Shown: one piece after another, positions 1-8,483 of the stretch
Layout: each line of letters begins with the position of its first letter
Position numbering within the stretch: the first letter of the stretch is position 1
NCBI GenBank assembly: GCA_037447655.1
Contig: JBBHKE010000813.1
Coordinates: forward strand, 62,001-126,000
From: Zygnema cylindricum
Lineage: Eukaryota > Streptophyta > Zygnematophyceae > Zygnematales > Zygnemataceae
Direction of reading: 5' to 3'
DNA: 64,000 nucleotides
Notes under the pieces: model-generated
What the model saw: the letters and a program-made list of their open reading frames with translations, nothing else
The model's database searches: none
Told to the model about the DNA's origin: nothing
Position numbers and translations under genes: made by a program

Positions 1-224
1 TTCCTCAACAAGTTTAGGTCCAACTGGACCATCAACAGTCAATACACCCGGATCGCAACCAGCGCGATCAGCTACACACTGATCGCAACCAGCGCAACCA
101 GCGCAATCAGCGCAATGCGCGGCATCCGACGATCTCAGCCTCAGAATTTCCGAGGGGAAGAAGATCCAGTAGCCGCTTGCAAGCAAGCTCTCACTTTGCT
201 TACTGAGCAGCCTCAAGGAAGCCC
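1..224 (+). other. Degenerate pol linker upstream of RT, with GCAACCAGC-type short repeats
   Basis: This is the position of the integrase-RT linker in a copia polyprotein. No integrase motif is visible. Positions 52-120 consist of near-repeats of GATCGCAACCAGCGC and GCAATCAGCGCAATG, a low-complexity stretch. The frame of the downstream RT hits a stop at 204-206. A different frame reads SSLKEAL at about 203-223, which resembles the conserved start of the copia RT region, so a small indel near 224-240 probably separates the linker from the RT reading frame. The similarity is judged by eye. Confidence 0.5.
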
Positions 225-803
225 TTGACCATCCACAAGGCCTTCTTGTCACCAGAGCGAAATCACAGGATCGAGGCAGCAAACGACGAAATGAAGTCGA
301 TCATGGAGGCTCAAACATGGGAGCTTGTAGACCTTCCTCCGGACCAAAAAGCGATCGGCAGCAAATGGGTGTTCAAGGTGAAGTTATATCCTGACAACAC
401 CATTGAACGTTATAAGGCCAGACTTGTGACAAAGGAGTACAATAAAAAGGAAGGAATCAATTTTGAAGAAACATTTTCTCCGGTTGTAAGATTTCTGACA
501 GTTAGGATTTTGCTGTCCCTCGCTGCTATAGAAGATATGGAAATCCATCAGATGGATGCAAAGACGGCCTTTTTGCACGCAGAACTAGAAGAAACCATTT
601 ACATGCAGCAGCCTGAAAAGTATGTGGAACCAAGAAAAGAGCACTTAGTATGCAAGTTGCTAAAATCTCTGTACGACCTAAATCAGGCCCCAAGACAGTG
701 GAATCTGAAGCTTGATGAATTCCTAAGTAGCCTAAGATTTCAAAGGATAAATTTTGATCACTCTCTTTACGTTCTAAAGGGTGAAAATGGTATATGTATA
801 TAG
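225..803 (+). pseudogene. Copia reverse transcriptase, N-terminal and palm part (RVT_2), broken
   Basis: An open stretch of 192 codons with the conserved copia RT series: TWELVDLP (residues 31-38), IGSKWVFKVK (44-53), RYKARLVTKEY (62-72), ETFSPVV (82-88), QMDAKTAFL (109-117) carrying the first catalytic Asp (111), YMQQPEKY (126-133) and SLYDLNQAPRQW (148-159, usually SLYGLKQAPR in the family). In the family it copies the element RNA into DNA within virus-like particles. The first codon used here is TTG and is arbitrary, because the real protein would be an internal part of a polyprotein. The frame ends in TAG at 801-803, just before the YVDD box, which lies in another frame, so a one-base indel near 790-803 has broken it. 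Not functional as it stands. Confidence 0.9.
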
Positions 804-1057
804 CGGTGTATGTAGATGATTTACTATAAATTAGCAAATCAATGGCTGAAATTAATAAAATCAAAACTGCTCTATACTCACGGTTCGAGATGAAAGACCT
901 CGGTGAGGAAAAATATATTTTGGGTATCCTGGTAGAGAGGGATAAAAATAAGAAAGAAATAAAACTGACTCAAAAGGAGGCTATTGGAAACATGTTAGAT
1001 GAGTATGGAATGCATGGGGCAAAAGGATTTCTAACTCCAATGGAGTTTCGGCATTAG
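803..1057 (+). pseudogene. Copia reverse transcriptase, YVDD box and C-terminal part, broken
   Basis: In the frame of position 803 the sequence reads AVYVDDLL (YVDD at 809-820), the catalytic double Asp of RT, and then meets TAA at 827-829. The same frame resumes and is open from 842, with FEMKDLGEEKYILGI (about 887-931), the conserved block after YVDD in copia RTs, and LTQKEAIGNML further on. It ends in TAG at 1055-1057, with another in-frame stop at 1103-1105. The frame is the same as that of the RNase H pieces downstream, so stops rather than shifts separate them. Together with 225-803 this covers most of an RVT_2 domain. Confidence 0.85.
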
Positions 1058-1126
1058 CTAGAGGGAGAAGAGACAGAACCAGGTGTCATTGTTAGCGAGT
1101 ATTGAGAATCAAGGGAGAATGATTAT

Positions 1127-1507
1127 ATGACACAAATACCTTACAGACAGATAGTAGGAAGCTTCATATATTTCATGAATTGTACACGTTTTGACGTTGC
1201 TGCAGCAGTCGGGATACTGAGCAGGAGTCTAGAGAATCCGAGAAAATCTGACTTTGATGCAGCAATGATAGTCTTAAGATATTTGGCCGGAACCAAGGAC
1301 CTCAAACTCACACTAGGCGAAGGAGAAGTAAAACTGGAAACGTGGAGTGATGCAAGCTATGGCGACATGCCAAGGAGGAAATCCACCACAGGATTCGTTC
1401 TACAAGTTGGGAACGCGACTTGCTGCTGGAGCAGCAAACTTCAAAAGGTGATAGCACAGTCGACAATGGAGTCAGAATATATGGCAGCAAGCTCGGCCTT
1501 GAAATAA
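1127..1507 (+). pseudogene. Copia RT/RNase H connection and first part of RNase H, broken
   Basis: Begins with PYRQIVGSFIYFMNCTRFDV (residues 5-24), the conserved copia connection segment (usually YR..VGSL.YL...TRPD), then LRYLAGTKD (50-58). RNase H starts at WSDASYGD (73-80), with the first catalytic Asp at 75, followed by RRKSTTGFV (83-91) and QSTMESEYMA (111-120), which holds the conserved Glu. Family role: it degrades the RNA strand of the RNA/DNA hybrid during reverse transcription. The frame is closed by TAA at 1505-1507 and again at 1544-1546. The start is only the first Met after the stop at 1103, not a real initiation site. Confidence 0.9.
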
Positions 1508-1546
1508 CTATTATGGGTAAAATCCATGTTACAAGAACTAGGATAA

Positions 1547-1795
1547 ATGCAAATTGGTCCACAGGTGATCTGGTGTGATAACCAGGCTGCCATTGCTATT
1601 GCTTCTAACCCAAGTCATCACTTCAAAAACAAGCACATGGATGTACGATTACACTTTGTAAGAGAAAAAATGTTCTCTAAAGTGATTAAGTTATGTTATT
1701 TGCTAGATGCAAAAATGATTGCTGATATGCTCACTAAAGCTCTTCGTGCTCCTAAGTTGAAGTATTGTAGGGACGCAGTGGGATTAAGTGAATAG
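1547..1795 (+). pseudogene. Copia RNase H C-terminal part and natural end of pol
   Basis: Same frame as the preceding piece. VIWCDNQAAIAIA (residues 7-19) holds the third RNase H Asp (11). HFKNKHMDVRLHFVRE (25-40) matches the family H..KHID.R.HF.RE block, and IADMLTKAL (58-66) is the usual C-terminal signature of copia pol. The TAG at 1793-1795 falls where the polyprotein normally ends, followed by noncoding DNA before the LTR, so this stop is probably the original one, unlike those at 827, 1055, 1103, 1505 and 1544. Confidence 0.88.
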
Positions 1796-1948
1796 TTGAA
1801 TTGTTGCACTGCTATATTGCCACTCTGCGATAAGTCCACCATTGAGATATAGTTGGACTGGGTGACTTGCTAATTGCTATTTTGCTATGCTGCGATGATG
1901 CGCTAGTGTAACATCGCAGCTACGCCTATATACTGAGTCTAAAGCTTT
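1796..1948 (+). other. Noncoding spacer between pol stop and polypurine tract
   Basis: About 150 bp with no coding signal, in the position of the 3' untranslated part of a copia element. It is rich in short TTGCTAT/GCTATATTG-like words (for example GCTATATTGCC near 1811 and TGCTATTTTGCTATGCTGCG near 1875-1894). Confidence 0.5.
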
Positions 1949-1955
1949 AGGGGAG
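1949..1955 (+). promoter_or_regulatory. Candidate polypurine tract (plus-strand primer)
   Basis: AGGGGAG lies directly before TGTTG. In LTR retrotransposons the plus-strand primer is a purine run abutting the 3' LTR, and GGGGAG-TGTTG junctions are common in plant copia elements. The tract is short and is supported by position more than by length. Confidence 0.6.
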
Positions 1956-2209
1956 TGTTGTCTTTTTGGAAAACTTTCAGTCTCAGAGCAGCGCAACAGC
2001 ACAGCAGCGCAGCTGCTATACAGACAGAGCAACGCAGCAGCAGAGCAACGCAACAGCAGAGCAGAGCAGCAAGCGTAGCAACAGAGCAGCGCAGCAGCGA
2101 AACTGCAACACAGACAGGACAATGCAGCCACAACTATATTTGATATGATCCGTTTGGACAACGCAGCATCTGATATTCTTAATGTGATTCTGTATAGAAT
2201 AGAGCAACA
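1956..2209 (+). repeat. Candidate 3' LTR (left edge good, right edge uncertain)
   Basis: Begins TGTTGTC right after the purine tract. A matching inverted end, CAACA, occurs at 2205-2209 (254 bp LTR) and again at 2364-2368 (413 bp LTR); either length is possible for copia. No second LTR is in the window to settle it, and no flanking target duplication was recognised. The inside is unusual for its CAG/GCAAC-rich block. A second TGTTGTC at 2471-2477 is also preceded by GAG and is a possible alternative LTR-like start. Confidence 0.5.
1983..2132 (+). repeat. CAG/GCAAC-rich low-complexity tract
   Basis: Made of jumbled AGCAGCGCAACAGCA, AGAGCAACGCAGCAG and similar words, not one fixed period. It is open in several frames on both strands (Gln/Ala/Ser-rich one way, Cys/Leu/Ala-rich the other), but these are composition effects, not genes. 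It lies inside the candidate LTR. Similar GCAACCAGCGC words occur in the pol linker at 52-120. Confidence 0.75.
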
Positions 2210-2233
2210 ACGATAGATACGATTCTAGTCAAC

Positions 2234-2327
2234 TTAGTGGGTAACTCAATGGTAACTTAGTGATAGCTCAGTGGTAGCTTACTGATAGCTTAGTGGTAGC
2301 TTGACAGATTAGTAGTAGCTTGGTGGT
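2234..2327 (+). repeat. Degenerate 11-bp tandem repeat (TTAGTGGTAGC-like)
   Basis: Successive units: TTAGTGGGTAAC (2234-2245), TCAATGGTAAC, TTAGTGATAGC, TCAGTGGTAGC, TTACTGATAGC, TTAGTGGTAGC (ending 2300), then a longer TTGACAGATTAGTAGTAGC (2301-2319) and a partial TTGGTGGT. About seven copies with one or two changes each. One unit pair reads TAGCTCAGTGGTAGC, which looks like a tRNA D-arm, but no tRNA body follows. Confidence 0.75.
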
Positions 2328-2368
2328 TTGACGTATATCTCAAGTACATTGGTATTGCCAGTGCAACA

Positions 2369-2630
2369 CAAGTATAAGACTTAGGACTCATAACATATTA
2401 TGTATCCAGACTTCCAAGTAGTAAAACTGCAAACAATTTTTGGGAAAATTTCTGAGTATTATATCTTGAGTGTTGTCGGGTCAATTTTGCTGAAACTTTG
2501 GGAGTTGTCAGTGTTTATGCAACTCTATATTCTGATAGAGTTTTGTTAGTTTTGGATGCTTGAATAAGGATTGGTGAGCACTTAAGAACAGCTGTTTGGT
2601 AGGATTCTTGATAGCTTCTGAGAGTGTATC
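2369..2630. other. Unique AT-rich spacer, no gene seen
   Basis: No conserved coding motif, RNA gene or tandem repeat seen. It contains the second TGTTGTC (2471) noted under the LTR. It may be host DNA or part of the LTR/leader of a second, unrecognised element, because an ATG opens a Ser/Thr/Pro-rich ORF just downstream. Confidence 0.4.
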
Positions 2631-2921
2631 ATGTCTACTTCTACTACTACTGCTGCTCCTCCACCTGCACCGGTGGTTGTAGAACAACACTTATTCTTGG
2701 CAGGCGCATTTATGACGAGGAACAAAATTGTGATACGGACAAATTTGGAAGGTTTGACGTCGTTTCGTCAAGTGGACTTTGGGACCACGTGGCGCAACAT
2801 GAAGGGTGCCGAATATGAGATACGGACGGCGGACAAAGGCCGCCGTCATTTTTCAAGGAGTGGGGACGTGAAATCGCGTCAATCACACGATATTTCTTTT
2901 TGGACGTCCCGGATGCTTTGA
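2631..2921 (+). CDS. Hypothetical 96-codon ORF with Ser/Thr/Ala/Pro-rich start
   Basis: ATG at 2631, TGA at 2919-2921. Residues 2-17 are low complexity (STSTTTAAPPPAPVVV); the rest is mixed and fairly polar, with no signal peptide, membrane segment or motif I recognise. GC content rises here relative to the AT-rich flanks, which weakly supports past coding. It could be the first exon or a fragment of a gag-like or host gene: the other unique island (58438) also opens ATGTCT with a Ser/Ala/Pro-rich start, but the two are not obviously homologous. No promoter, intron or 3' end can be assigned. It may be a chance ORF. Confidence 0.25.
   Translation: MSTSTTTAAPPPAPVVVEQHLFLAGAFMTRNKIVIRTNLEGLTSFRQVDFGTTWRNMKGAEYEIRTADKGRRHFSRSGDVKSRQSHDISFWTSRML
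2825..2847 (+). repeat. Perfect GC-rich hairpin
   Basis: GACGGCGG (2825-2832), a 7-nt loop, then CCGCCGTC (2840-2847), followed by ATTTTTC. It lies within the 96-codon ORF. The shape resembles a bacterial intrinsic terminator, but nothing else here is bacterial, so that reading is not favoured. Confidence 0.6.
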
Positions 2922-3217
2922 CGAGATTCGCGAAGTCCTCTTGACTCATTCACCATGACTCAGCATAAGATTGTGTGTACTTGTAAATATTTGGAGCAAC
3001 ATTGTTTTGTCTTTTGCGTATTAATAAATTAGCATTGAATTTGACGGGTCTTATATACATGATCATTTAGGGTTTAGACACTTTAAATTGTGTGTGTTTA
3101 TATGTCGTACTTTTAGACAAGTGTACGCTTATGATAGCTTGACTCTCAGGTGTATGCTTACGATTAGTTTATTCTTAGTAGCAGTATATTAGGGTTAAAT
3201 AGGACTTAATGACAGTT

Positions 3218-3281
3218 ACGTAATTTACGTTGGATATTTTGACAGTTAGTGATTTTTTGACAGCTCACAATTGTATATATA
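3218..3281 (+). promoter_or_regulatory. Possible core-promoter-like cluster (palindrome plus TATA)
   Basis: ACGTAATTTACGT (3218-3230) has perfect 6-bp arms around one base, with ACGT cores of the type bound by plant bZIP factors. A TATATATA run follows at 3274-3281. No gene lies downstream before the satellite, so this is a weak, position-only suggestion; the AT-rich background makes TATA words common. Confidence 0.2.
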
Positions 3282-3491
3282 GCTACGAGCTTTGTTAGCG
3301 AAATCATCAATGCTTAGCATGAAAAGTAGGGACCGAAGATGTAGACTTTTAGGGTTGCCGATTAGGTCATACATTTAAATGATACATTTACCAACTGATT
3401 ATACTTTTGTTTATATTTGATGCATTCATTTATTATTATATACTTATGTTATTTTATATATGTTTGATATGCATTATTTATGCATTTGTCC

Positions 3492-3585
3492 TAGGGTTTG
3501 TTTATGTCGATTATTCCATCAAACCTTAGATGCTGTCATAGGGTTTATTTATGTTGATTATTCCATGAAACCCTAAATGTTGTTT
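3492..3585 (+). repeat. 47-bp tandem duplication with telo-box-like arms
   Basis: Units 3492-3538 and 3539-3585 align without a gap at a 47-bp offset and differ at a handful of bases. Each starts TAGGGTTT and carries near its end the inverted match: AAACCCTA exactly in unit 2 (3568-3575), AAACCTTA in unit 1 (3521-3528). Each unit can therefore form a hairpin with plant-telomere-like arms. Confidence 0.8.
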
Positions 3586-3707
3586 GTTGTGTCTGTGTAC
3601 GCATATAGAGGATGCATTTTAATTGATTGTTCATTGGCCTAGCTTTGCTTAGCTTCTTACATGATAGTTTGGGTTGCTTCTGCGGTCTATTTTAGACCAA
3701 AGAACAA

Positions 3708-6700
3708 CAAATTACACAAGCAGTTAGCGATAACAGGAATTATTACCTAACTTACAAAAATTGTAAGTGATAACAAGAATTGTTATCTAAATTACACAAA
3801 CAGTTAGCGATTACAAAAATTGCTACCCAAATTACACAAACTGTTAGCGATAACAAGAATTATTAACCTAAATTACACAAACTTTTTGCGCTAACATGAA
3901 TTGTTATCTAACTTACACAAACAATTAGCGATAACAAGAACTGTTACCTTAATTACACAAACAGTTAGCGATAACAGTAATTGTTACCTAAATTACACAA
4001 ACTGTTAGCGATAACAGGATTTGTTATCTAAATTACACAAACTGTTAGCGCTTATAGGAATTGATATCTAACTTACACAAACTATTTGCGATAACAAGAA
4101 ATGGTATCTAAATTACACAAGCAGTTTGCGATAACAGGCATTGTTACCTAACTTACAAAAATTGTTAGCGATAACAAAAATTGTTACCAAAATTGCACAG
4201 ATTGTGTGTGTTAATAGACATTGTTACCTAACTTAAGCAAACTGTAAGCGATAACAGTAATTGTAATCTAAATTACACAAATTGATAGCGTTAACATGAA
4301 ATTTTATCTAATTTACAGAAACAATTAGCGATAACAAGAATTGTTACCTAAATTACAAAAACATTTAGCGATAACAAGAGATAATACCTAAATTACAAAA
4401 ACTGTTAGCGATAACAAGAATTGTTACCTAAATTACACAAACAGTTAACGATAACGGGAATTGTTATATAAATCACACAAACTGTTTGCGCTAACATGAA
4501 TTGTTACCTAATTTTCACAAACTGTTAGCGATAACTGGAATTGTTATCTAAATTACAAAATAGTTTGCGCTTATATGAATTGATTTCTAACTTACACAAA
4601 CTGTTAGCAATAACAAGAATTGTTATCTAAATTGCAAAAACAATTAGCGATAACAGGAATTGTTAACTAAATTACACAAACTATTAGCGATAACAAGAAT
4701 TGTTACCTAAATTACACAAACAGTTGGCGATTACAGGAACTGCTATCTAAATTACACAAACTGTTAGCAATAACAAGAATTGTTTCCTAAATAACACAAA
4801 CAGTTAGCGCTAACAAGAATTGTTACCTAAATTACACAAACAGTTTGCGCTAACATGAATAGTTATCTCACTTACACAAACAATTAGAGCAAACAAGAAT
4901 GGTTACCTAAACTACACAAACAATTAGCGATACCCAGAATTGTTATCAAACTTACACAAACTGTTGGAGCTAACAAGAATGGTCACCTAACTTACACAAA
5001 TTGTTAGCAATAACAGGAGTTGTAATCTAACTTACACAAACTGTTATAGCTAACAAGAATGGTTACCTAACTTACACAAACTGTTAGCGATAACAAGAAT
5101 TGTTATCTAAATAACAAAAACAGTTAACGATAACAGGAATTGTTACCTAAATTACACAAAAAGTTAGGGATAACAGGAATTGTTACCTAAATTACACAAA
5201 CTGTTAGCACAAATAGAAATTGATAACAAACTTATAAAAACTGTTAGCGGTAACAGGAATTGTTACCTAAATAACACAAACAGTTATCGTTAACAGGAAA
5301 TTGTTACCTAAATTACACAAACTTTTGAGGAATAACAGGAATTGTTACCTAAATTACAAAAACAGTTAGCAATAACAGGAATTATTATCTAATATACACA
5401 AATTGTTAGCGATAACAAGAAAAGTTACCCAAAAAACACAAGCTGTTAGCGATATGAAGAATTCTTACCTAAATTACACAAGCAGTCTACAATAAGTGGA
5501 ATTGTTACCTAACTTATAAAAACTATTAGCGATAACAAAAATTATAACCTAAATTACACAAATTGTTAGCGCTATCAAAAAAGGTTACCTAACTTACACA
5601 AACTGTTTGCGCTAACATTAATTGTTACCTAAATTATACAAACAGTTAGCCATAACAAAAATTGTTACCTAAATTACACAAAGAGTTAGCGATAACAAGA
5701 ATTGTTACCTAAAATACACAAACAGTTAGCATTTACAACAATTGTTACCTAAATATCATAAACAGTTAGCGGTAACAAGAATTTTTACCTAAATAACAAA
5801 AACAGTTAGCGATTACAAAAATTATTATCCAACTTACACAAACTGTTAGAGCTAACAAGAATGGTTACCTAACTTACACAAACTGTTAGCGTTAACAGGA
5901 ATTGTTACCTAAATTACACAAATAGTTAGCGATAACATGAATTGTTATCTAAATTACACAAACTGTTAGGGTAACAAGATTTGTTACCTATATTACACAA
6001 ACAGTTTGCGATAACAAGAATTTTCACCTAAATTACAAAAACAGTTAGCGATAATAGAAATTGTTATCTAAATACACAAACAATTATCGATAACAAAAAT
6101 TGTTACCTAAATTACACAAGCAGTCAGTGATAACTGGAATTGTTACCTAACTTACACAAACAATTAGCGATAACAAAACTTGTTACCTAAATTACATAAA
6201 CTGTTAGCGCTAACAAGAATGGTTACCTAACTTACACAAACAGTTAGCCATACCAAGAATTGTTACCTAAATTACACAAACTTTTAGCGATAAAAAGAAT
6301 TGTTACCTAAATTACATAAACAATTAGCGATAACAATAATTGTTACCTTAATTACACAAACAGTTAGCGATAACAAAAATTGTTACCTAAATTAAAAAAA
6401 CATTTAACGACAGTTTGCGATAACAGAAATTGTTATCTAACTTACTCAAACTGTTAGAGATAACAAGATTGGTTACCTTACACAAACAATTAGTGATAAC
6501 AAGAATTGGTACCTAAATTACACAAATTGTTAGCGATAACAAAAATTGTTACCTAAATTACAGAAACAGTTAGCGATAACAATAATTGTTATCTAACTTA
6601 CACAAACTGTACGCGCTAACAAGAATGGTTACCTAACTAACATAAACTATTAGTGATAACAGGAATGTTTACCTAAATTACACAAACTATTAGCGATAAC

Positions 6701-7296
6701 AAGAATTGTTACCTAAATTACACAAACAAATAGCGATAACAAGAATTGTTACCTAAATTAAACAAACTATTAGCAATAACAAGAATTGTGACCTAAATTA
6801 CAGAAAAAACAGTAAGCGATAACAAGAATTTTTACCTAAATAACACCAACAGTTAGCGATAACAAGAAGTGTTATCTAAATTACAAAAGCTGTTAGCGCT
6901 AACAAGAATTTTTATCTAAATTACACAAACTGTTAGCAATAACAACAATTGTTATCTTAATTATTAAAACAGTTAGCACTAACAGAAATTATTATCTAAC
7001 TTACACAAACTGTTAGAGCTACCAATAATGGTTACCTAACTTACACAAATAATTAGCGATAACATGAAAATATCTAAATCATACAAACTCTTAGCAATAA
7101 CAAGATTTGTTACCTAAATTACACAAACAGTTAGCGATAACAAGAAGTGTTACCTAAATTTCAAAAACAGTTAGCGCTAACAAGAATTGTTATCTAAATT
7201 ACACAAACTGTTAGCAATAACAAGAATTGTTACCTAAATTACACAAACAATTAGCAATAACAAGAATTGTTACCTAAATTACACAAAGAGTTAGGG
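3708..7296 (+). repeat. 40-bp satellite array, left block (diverged edge, about 90 monomers)
   Basis: Tandem copies of the 40-bp unit TTAGCGATAACAAGAATTGT then TACCTAAATTACACAAACAG. The first recognisable piece is AAATTACACAAGCAG at 3708. Monomers here differ from consensus more than those in the core, with indels (a partial unit near 6410, a shortened unit near 6470) and frequent local variants such as GCTAACAAGAATGG and CCTAACTTACAC (about 4963-5080, 5845-5880, 6200-6240, 6610-6640). All frames are closed, with no coding potential. The block stops within a unit at TTAGGG (7291-7296). Confidence 0.97.
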
Positions 7297-7310
7297 TGAC
7301 GTTCCATTAG

Positions 7311-7365
7311 GCGGTCCCAGTAAATGTACGGACAAGTCTACTAGCAGCGTTTACTGGAAGTCCGC
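7311..7365 (+). repeat. Imperfect inverted repeat in the island
   Basis: GCGGTCCCAGTAAATG (7311-7326) pairs with CGTTTACTGGAAGTCCGC (7348-7365) apart from a G:T-type mismatch and a small bulge; the loop is about 21 nt. The core TTTACTGG/CCAGTAAA is exact. It could be a subterminal repeat of a small DNA transposon. Confidence 0.6.
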
Positions 7366-7482
7366 TCCATTGTGTCGGCCTAGTAACAAATTCTACTCAA
7401 TTATGATTGGCGCCACGTAGGTTAGAGTCCAGATTCTAAAAATCTTGAAAAAAATCTACAAACGTAATATCTGTACGAAATT

Positions 7483-7492
7483 NNNNNNNNNN
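7483..7492. other. Assembly gap (10 N)
   Basis: Ten consecutive N. Such fixed short runs usually mark a scaffold join of unknown size, so continuity between 7482 and 7493 is not proven. Confidence 0.95.
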
Positions 7493-8483
7493 AGTATAAT
7501 CGCGTTTGTCAAACACATTAAATCCATTGTAAATAACAAGAATTGTTCCTAAATTACACAAACAGTTAAAGATAACAGGAATTGTTACCTAAATTACACA
7601 AACCGTTAGCGATAAAAAGAATTGTTACCTAAATTCCACAAATAGTTTGCGCTAACATAAATTGTTACCTAAATTACACAAACTTTTAGCGATAACAAGA
7701 ATTGTTACTTAAATTACACAAAATATTAGCGATAACAAAAAATGTTACCTAAATTACACAAACTGTTTGCGCTAATATGAATTATCACCTAAATTACACA
7801 AATAGTTTGCTCTAAGATGAATTGTCACCTAAATTACACAAAATATTAGCCATAACATGAATTGTTACCTAAATTACACAAATTGTTAGCGATAACAAAA
7901 ATTGTTAACTAAAATACACAAACTATAAGCAATAACACGAATTGTTACCTAAATTACACAAACTGTTAGCGATAACAAGAATTGTTATCTAAATTACAGA
8001 AACAGTTAGCGATAATAGGAATTGTTACCTAAATTACACAAACAGTTAGCGATAACAAGAATTTTTACCTAAATTACACAAACTATTAGCGATAACATAA
8101 ATTTTTACCTTAATTACACAAATTGTTAGCGATAACAGAAATTGTTATCTAAATTACAGAAACAGTTAGCGATAATAAAAATTGTTACCTAAATTACACA
8201 AACAGTTAGCAATAACAAGAAATGTTACCTAAATTACACAAACTATTAGCGATAACAGGAATTTTTACCTTAATTACACAAACTGTTAGCGATAACAAGA
8301 ATTGTTACCTATATTACATATAACAGTTAGCGATAACAAAAATTTTTATCTAAATTACACAAACTGTTAGCAATAACAGAAATTCTTACCTAAATAACAC
8401 AAACAATTAGCGACAACATGAATTGTTACCTTAATTACACAAACAATAAGCAATTACAAGAATTGTTACCTAAATTACACAAA

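Larger units (their letters stand above)
1..2368 (+). mobile_element. Ty1/copia-type LTR retrotransposon, 5'-truncated at window edge and decayed
   Basis: Seen: an RT-then-RNase H order in one direction, followed by noncoding DNA, a purine tract (AGGGGAG, 1949-1955) and TGTTG, the usual start of a copia LTR. The order and the RNase H tail (KHMDVR, DMLTKAL) are typical of Ty1/copia rather than gypsy. Gag, protease, most or all of integrase and the 5' LTR lie outside the window or are lost. The right end is uncertain: CAACA, the inverted match to the TGTTG start, occurs at 2205-2209 and 2364-2368, and I use the outer one as a limit. The stops and frameshift show an inactive copy. Its nearest satellite unit is about 1.3 kb away, so it flanks the array rather than sitting in it. 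Confidence 0.8.
2922..3707. other. Unique AT-rich flank up to the satellite
   Basis: No gene seen. It contains several TAGGGTTT/AGGGTT words (3068, 3190, 3348, 3492, 3539), a 29-bp-offset imperfect duplication (GTGTACGCTTATGATAG at 3121 and GTGTATGCTTACGATTA at 3150), three TTGACAG words (about 3209, 3239, 3257) and a 13-bp palindrome. The last bases before the satellite read AGACCAAAGAACAA. Confidence 0.6.
7297..7531. other. Non-satellite island interrupting the array (with assembly gap)
   Basis: Sequence unrelated to the satellite, with higher GC in its first 140 bases. It breaks the array just after a TTAGGG and is split by ten N. No ORF or known motif. If one insertion, its left end GGGTGACGTTCC next to TTA would fit a TTA-targeting PIF/Harbinger-like element, but no matching inverted end is visible at 7493-7531, and TTAGGG is itself a common satellite variant. 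It may equally be two contig ends placed together. Confidence 0.6.

Noticed and set aside
384-864. Minus-strand ORFs opposite the RT
   Set aside because: They are shadows of the well-supported plus-strand RT and have no recognisable motif.
1308-1562. Minus-strand ORF opposite RNase H
   Set aside because: The plus-strand frame carries conserved RNase H residues, so the antisense frame is a shadow.
1877-2210. Overlapping ORFs on both strands at the CAG-rich tract
   Set aside because: Open frames come from the GCA/GCAAC-rich composition; translations are Cys/Leu/Ala- or Gln/Ser-rich with no domain, and the tract lies within a candidate LTR.
2257-2300. tRNA gene (TAGCTCAGTGGTAGC resembles a D-arm / box A)
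   Set aside because: No anticodon arm, T-arm (GGTTCGA) or acceptor pairing at the right spacing; the match is one pair of units of the 11-bp tandem repeat.
2471-2630. Second LTR starting at TGTTGTC (2471)
   Set aside because: Only the 7-base start (with GAG before it) matches the candidate LTR at 1956; the following sequence does not align.
2825-2853. Bacterial rho-independent terminator
   Set aside because: Hairpin plus T-run fits the shape, but it lies inside an ORF in an otherwise eukaryotic context.
2508-2949. Minus-strand ORFs and a plus-strand ORF at 2624-2818
   Set aside because: They overlap the 2631-2921 ORF in other frames, with no motif, better start context or composition signal favouring them.
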